Of a stretch of 25,985 nucleotides of DNA, positions 23,956 to 25,985 are shown piece by piece. Under the pieces are notes generated by a model, which saw nothing but the letters and a program-made list of their open reading frames with translations, did not search any database and was not told where the DNA came from. The position numbers were made by a program, and so were the translations under genes. The stretch is taken from assembly GCA_937996755.1 (NCBI GenBank), contig CALKUS010000064.1:1-25985 (forward strand). The letters run 5' to 3'. The number at the start of each line of letters is the position of its first letter. The first letter of the stretch is position 1. This DNA comes from an uncultured Pseudomonadota bacterium. GTDB taxonomy: Bacteria > Pseudomonadota > Gammaproteobacteria > Xanthomonadales > Ahniellaceae.

Positions 23956-24059
23956 GGGTACGAGTATGAGTCAGAGTACGGGTTCGCGGTCCGTGCACTC
24001 CGGTAGCCCGGACCCGCAGCGGTGTACTCGCACTCATACTCTGACTCAGACTCGTACTC
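23956..24059. repeat. Hexamer-array inverted repeat 3 (acyltransferase/dtd divergent gap)
   Basis: Arms 23956-23983 and 24032-24059 pair at 24 of 28 positions. Hexamers are GAGTNN, with NN varying among AC, AT, CA, CT and GC; the right arm extends the array to six units. The 48-base loop contains a 6-bp stem (GGTCCG 23988-23993, CGGACC 24009-24014). It covers almost the whole 114-bp divergent gap, from 4 nt after the acyltransferase ATG to 7 nt before the dtd ATG, so it must overlap both promoters or leaders. Confidence 0.85.
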
Positions 24060-24066
24060 CGAAGCC

Positions 24067-24504
24067 ATGATCGCCCTGATCCAGCGCGTCACCGAAGCGC
24101 GCGTCGTCGTTGCCGGCGAAACCGTCGGCGCGATCGGCGCCGGCCTGCTCGCGTTCGTCGCGGTCGAGCCGCACGACGACGAGCGGCGCGCCTCGCGCAT
24201 GCTCGAGCGGCTGCTCGGTTACCGCGTGTTCTCCGACGAGGAGGGACGCATGAACCGCTCGCTGGCGCAGGCCGGCGGCGGCCTGCTGCTGGTGTCGCAG
24301 TTCACGCTCGCGGCGGACACGTCGTCCGGGATGCGCGCGAGCTTCACCTCGGCCGCGCCGCCCGAGCTCGGGCGGCGGCTGTTCGACCACCTCGTGCAAT
24401 TGGCCCGGAACGCGCATCCGGTGGTCGCCACGGGACGGTTCGGCGCCGACATGAAGGTGGCGCTCGTGAACGACGGTCCGGTGACGTTCTGGCTCGAAGC
24501 CTGA
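24067..24504 (+). CDS. dtd: D-aminoacyl-tRNA deacylase
   Basis: A 145-residue DTD that hydrolyses D-amino acids and glycine mischarged on tRNAs. It carries both signature motifs: SQFT (77-80) and GPVT (137-140, within NDGPVTFW), which form the cross-subunit chiral-proofreading pocket in the dimer. Length equals E. coli Dtd. ATG at 24067 is the family start (MIALIQRVTEA); the frame continues upstream into the hexamer repeat, which would add an implausible Ser/Tyr/Asp peptide. Divergent from the acyltransferase; rpoD follows after 202 bp. Confidence 0.96.
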   Translation: MIALIQRVTEARVVVAGETVGAIGAGLLAFVAVEPHDDERRASRMLERLLGYRVFSDEEGRMNRSLAQAGGGLLLVSQFTLAADTSSGMRASFTSAAPPELGRRLFDHLVQLARNAHPVVATGRFGADMKVALVNDGPVTFWLEA

Positions 24505-24550
24505 GACGGCGCGTCCGCGGCTGAGGTTGCCGGCCGCCGAAACGCGCTTG

Positions 24551-24586
24551 GGGTCAGAGTCCACCCCGGACGGGGTTGCCCGGACC
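24551..24586. repeat. REP-like stem in the dtd-rpoD gap
   Basis: GGGGTCAGAGTCC (24550-24562) is followed by ACCCCG/CGGGGT (24563-24568, 24571-24576), with outer GTCC/GGAC pairing. CGATTTTCG follows downstream, so it could be a weak dtd terminator. GGGGTCAGAGTCC resembles, from memory, sequence seen beside REP-type elements; only one copy is here. Confidence 0.3.
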
Positions 24587-24672
24587 GATTTTCGCCCCCA
24601 TGTCCGAGTCGTCCGGCGAAGTACGTTTCTTCCAGACGGATCAGGCGCTTAGGGCCACCTTGACACCCCGTC

Positions 24673-24678
24673 TATACT
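24673..24678 (+). promoter_or_regulatory. Candidate -10 box for rpoD
   Basis: TATACT lies 28 nt before the rpoD ATG in the context TCTATACTGCCGG. A perfect TTGACA at 24660-24665 is only 7 bp upstream, far too close to be its -35; no good -35 is seen at 16-18 bp. Confidence 0.45.
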
Positions 24679-24706
24679 GCCGGTCTCGTTGAAAGGAAGG
24701 TGCTGG

Positions 24707-25985
24707 ATGGCCGCAAGCCCCATGGAGAATCCCGACCAGCAGTCGGAGATCAAGCAACTCATCATCAAGGGCAAGGAGCAGGGCTTCCTGACCTATGCGG
24801 AGGTCAACGACCACCTCCCCGATGACATCGTCGATCCCGAGCAGATCGAAGACATCATCAACATGATCAACGACATGGGCATCGAGGTGCACGAGGAGGC
24901 ACCCGAAGCCGATGCGTTGCTGATGCAGGAGACCCCGGCCACCCAGCTCGACGAGACCGCCACCGAGGAAGCCGTCGCCGCCCTGACCTCCGTCGAGGAG
25001 ATCGGGCGCACCACCGACCCCGTGCGCATGTACATGCGCGAGATGGGCACGGTCGAGCTGCTCACGCGCGAAGGCGAGATCGCGATCGCGAAGCGCATCG
25101 AGGAAGGCCTGAACCAGGTCCAGAACTCGCTCGCCCAGTTCCCGTGGTCGATCCAGATCCTGCTCGACGAATACGAGCAGCACCTGGACGGCAAGAAGCG
25201 CATGTCCGAGTTCCTGGTCGGCTTCAACGACCTGATCGAGCCCGAGCCGCTGCCGCCGCCGGTGGTCGACGAGGAAGTCGAGGAAGAGGAAGAAGCGACC
25301 GACGGCAAGGAGAAGGAAGAGACCGAGGAAGCCGGCCCCGGCGAGACCGGCCCCGATCCGGCCGAGGTCGCGCGTCGCATGGACCTCATGCGCCAGGCCT
25401 ATGCGAAGTTCCAGGCCCAGTACAAGAAGACCGGGCCGGACGACAAGAAGGCGCAGAAGATCCGCACGCAGATGGGCGAGGAGTTCCTCAAGCTCAAGCT
25501 GCCCGCGATCATGATCGACGGCATGGTGCGCAAGCTGCGCGACGTGGTGAACACGATCCGCGCGCACGAGCGCAACATCATGGAGATCGCGCTCAAGCAC
25601 GGGAAGATGCCGCGCAAGGACTTCATCAAGGCGTTCCCGGGCAACGAGACGAACCTGCGCTGGGCCGACAACGAAGGCCGCAAGAAGACGAAGTACGCGG
25701 CCGCGATGAAGGGCAGCAAGGCCGAGATCGTGGTCGAGCAGGAAAAGCTGATCGCGCACGAGCGCACGCTGTACCTGCCGCTGGTCGAGATCAAGGACAT
25801 CAACCGCGCGATGTCGATCGGCGAGGCGAAGGCCCGCCGCGCGAAGAAGGAGATGGTCGAGGCGAACCTGCGCCTCGTGATCTCGATCGCGAAGAAATAC
25901 ACGAACCGCGGCCTGCAGTTCCTCGACCTCATCCAGGAAGGCAACATCGGCCTGATGAAGGCGGTGGACAAGTTCGAATACCGCC
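24707..25985 (+). CDS. rpoD: RNA polymerase primary sigma factor RpoD (sigma70), 3' truncated by window
   Basis: The first 426 residues of the housekeeping sigma factor. Region 1.1 is at the N-terminus (about 10-60). Region 1.2 follows (TDPVRMYMREMGTVELLTREGEIAIAKRIEEGL, start about residue 104). A long non-conserved region contains a strongly acidic Glu-rich stretch (about 185-215). Regions 2.1-2.2 begin with VEANLRLVISIAKKYTNRGLQFLDLIQEGNIGLMKAV before the edge; the core-binding region 2.2 is seen, while regions 2.3 (end) to 4 lie outside. ATG at 24707 has a very good Shine-Dalgarno (GGAAGG, 6 nt spacing); an in-frame ATG at 24722 does not. The upstream neighbour is dtd, not the dnaG often found there. 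Confidence 0.98.
   Translation, partial: MAASPMENPDQQSEIKQLIIKGKEQGFLTYAEVNDHLPDDIVDPEQIEDIINMINDMGIEVHEEAPEADALLMQETPATQLDETATEEAVAALTSVEEIGRTTDPVRMYMREMGTVELLTREGEIAIAKRIEEGLNQVQNSLAQFPWSIQILLDEYEQHLDGKKRMSEFLVGFNDLIEPEPLPPPVVDEEVEEEEEATDGKEKEETEEAGPGETGPDPAEVARRMDLMRQAYAKFQAQYKKTGPDDKKAQKIRTQMGEEFLKLKLPAIMIDGMVRKLRDVVNTIRAHERNIMEIALKHGKMPRKDFIKAFPGNETNLRWADNEGRKKTKYAAAMKGSKAEIVVEQEKLIAHERTLYLPLVEIKDINRAMSIGEAKARRAKKEMVEANLRLVISIAKKYTNRGLQFLDLIQEGNIGLMKAVDKFEYR

Noticed and set aside
19996..24059. CRISPR-like array
   Set aside because: The repeats are six-base units without unique spacers and form inverted, not direct, repeat-spacer units. No cas genes are present.
24022..24066. N-terminal extension of dtd encoded by the hexamer array
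   Set aside because: It would add a Tyr/Ser/Asp repeat peptide absent from Dtd proteins. The downstream ATG gives exactly the family length.
24660..24678. Perfect TTGACA next to TATACT before rpoD as a classical promoter
   Set aside because: The spacing is 7 bp, not 16-18. The two cannot serve as -35 and -10 of one promoter. The intervening CCCCGTCTA only loosely resembles a heat-shock -10.
24505..24706. Absence of dnaG next to rpoD as a meaningful rearrangement
   Set aside because: rpoD neighbours vary between lineages and the downstream side lies outside the window, so it carries little weight.

Overview
The window is a very GC-rich bacterial chromosome segment, with coding density and third-position GC typical of a roughly 70% GC proteobacterium. 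Gene content and order (dprA-smg-topA on one side; LysM protein, def, fmt, rsmB, DUF4390, NtrY-like kinase, NtrX-like regulator, trkA, trkH on the other; dtd and rpoD at the end) resemble Xanthomonadales (Lysobacterales) gammaproteobacteria. An aryl-polyene/xanthomonadin-type AMP-ligase-like gene at the left edge fits this. The assignment is inferred from family and synteny knowledge, not from a search.

Layout. (1) 1-198: degenerate tandem intergenic repeats. (2) 199-6277, minus strand, transcribed right to left: dprA, smg, topA, then an AMP-binding acyl/aryl ligase. (3) 6467-7645, minus: exported LysM protein, followed by two tandem stem-loops. (4) 7825-13341, plus: def, fmt, rsmB, a DUF4390-type lipoprotein-like protein and an NtrY-like sensor kinase, mostly abutting or overlapping. 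(5) 13346-14009, minus: two small proteins of unknown function, one exported. (6) 14133-18538, plus: a three-gene envelope-glycosylation-like cassette (PMT_2/ArnT-like transferase, CDP-glycerol-glycerophosphotransferase-like protein, second PMT_2-like protein). (7) 18595-19977, plus: NtrX-like regulator. (8) 20099-22920, plus: trkA-trkH potassium uptake. (9) 23062-23952, minus: LpxL/HtrB-like acyltransferase. (10) 24067-24504 and 24707 to the window end, plus: dtd and the 5' two-thirds of rpoD.

How the parts fit. def, fmt and rsmB form a translation/rRNA-maturation block, followed by a membrane sensor whose probable cognate regulator lies 5.25 kb downstream, beyond the inserted small genes and glycosyltransferase cassette. 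The regulator keeps its receiver, Walker A and FIS-type DNA-binding parts but lacks the sigma54-contacting GAFTGA loop and the Walker B glutamate, so it probably does not act as a classical sigma54 activator.

The most unexplained structure is a family of three intergenic inverted repeats whose arms are degenerate GRGTNN hexamer arrays. They lie in three consecutive gaps: ntrX/trkA, trkH/acyltransferase and acyltransferase/dtd. Other notable structures are a 24-bp alternating purine-pyrimidine palindrome in the topA leader and perfect 20-bp palindromes in the dprA-smg and def-fmt gaps. I saw no rRNA, tRNA, CRISPR array, prophage or complete insertion sequence.
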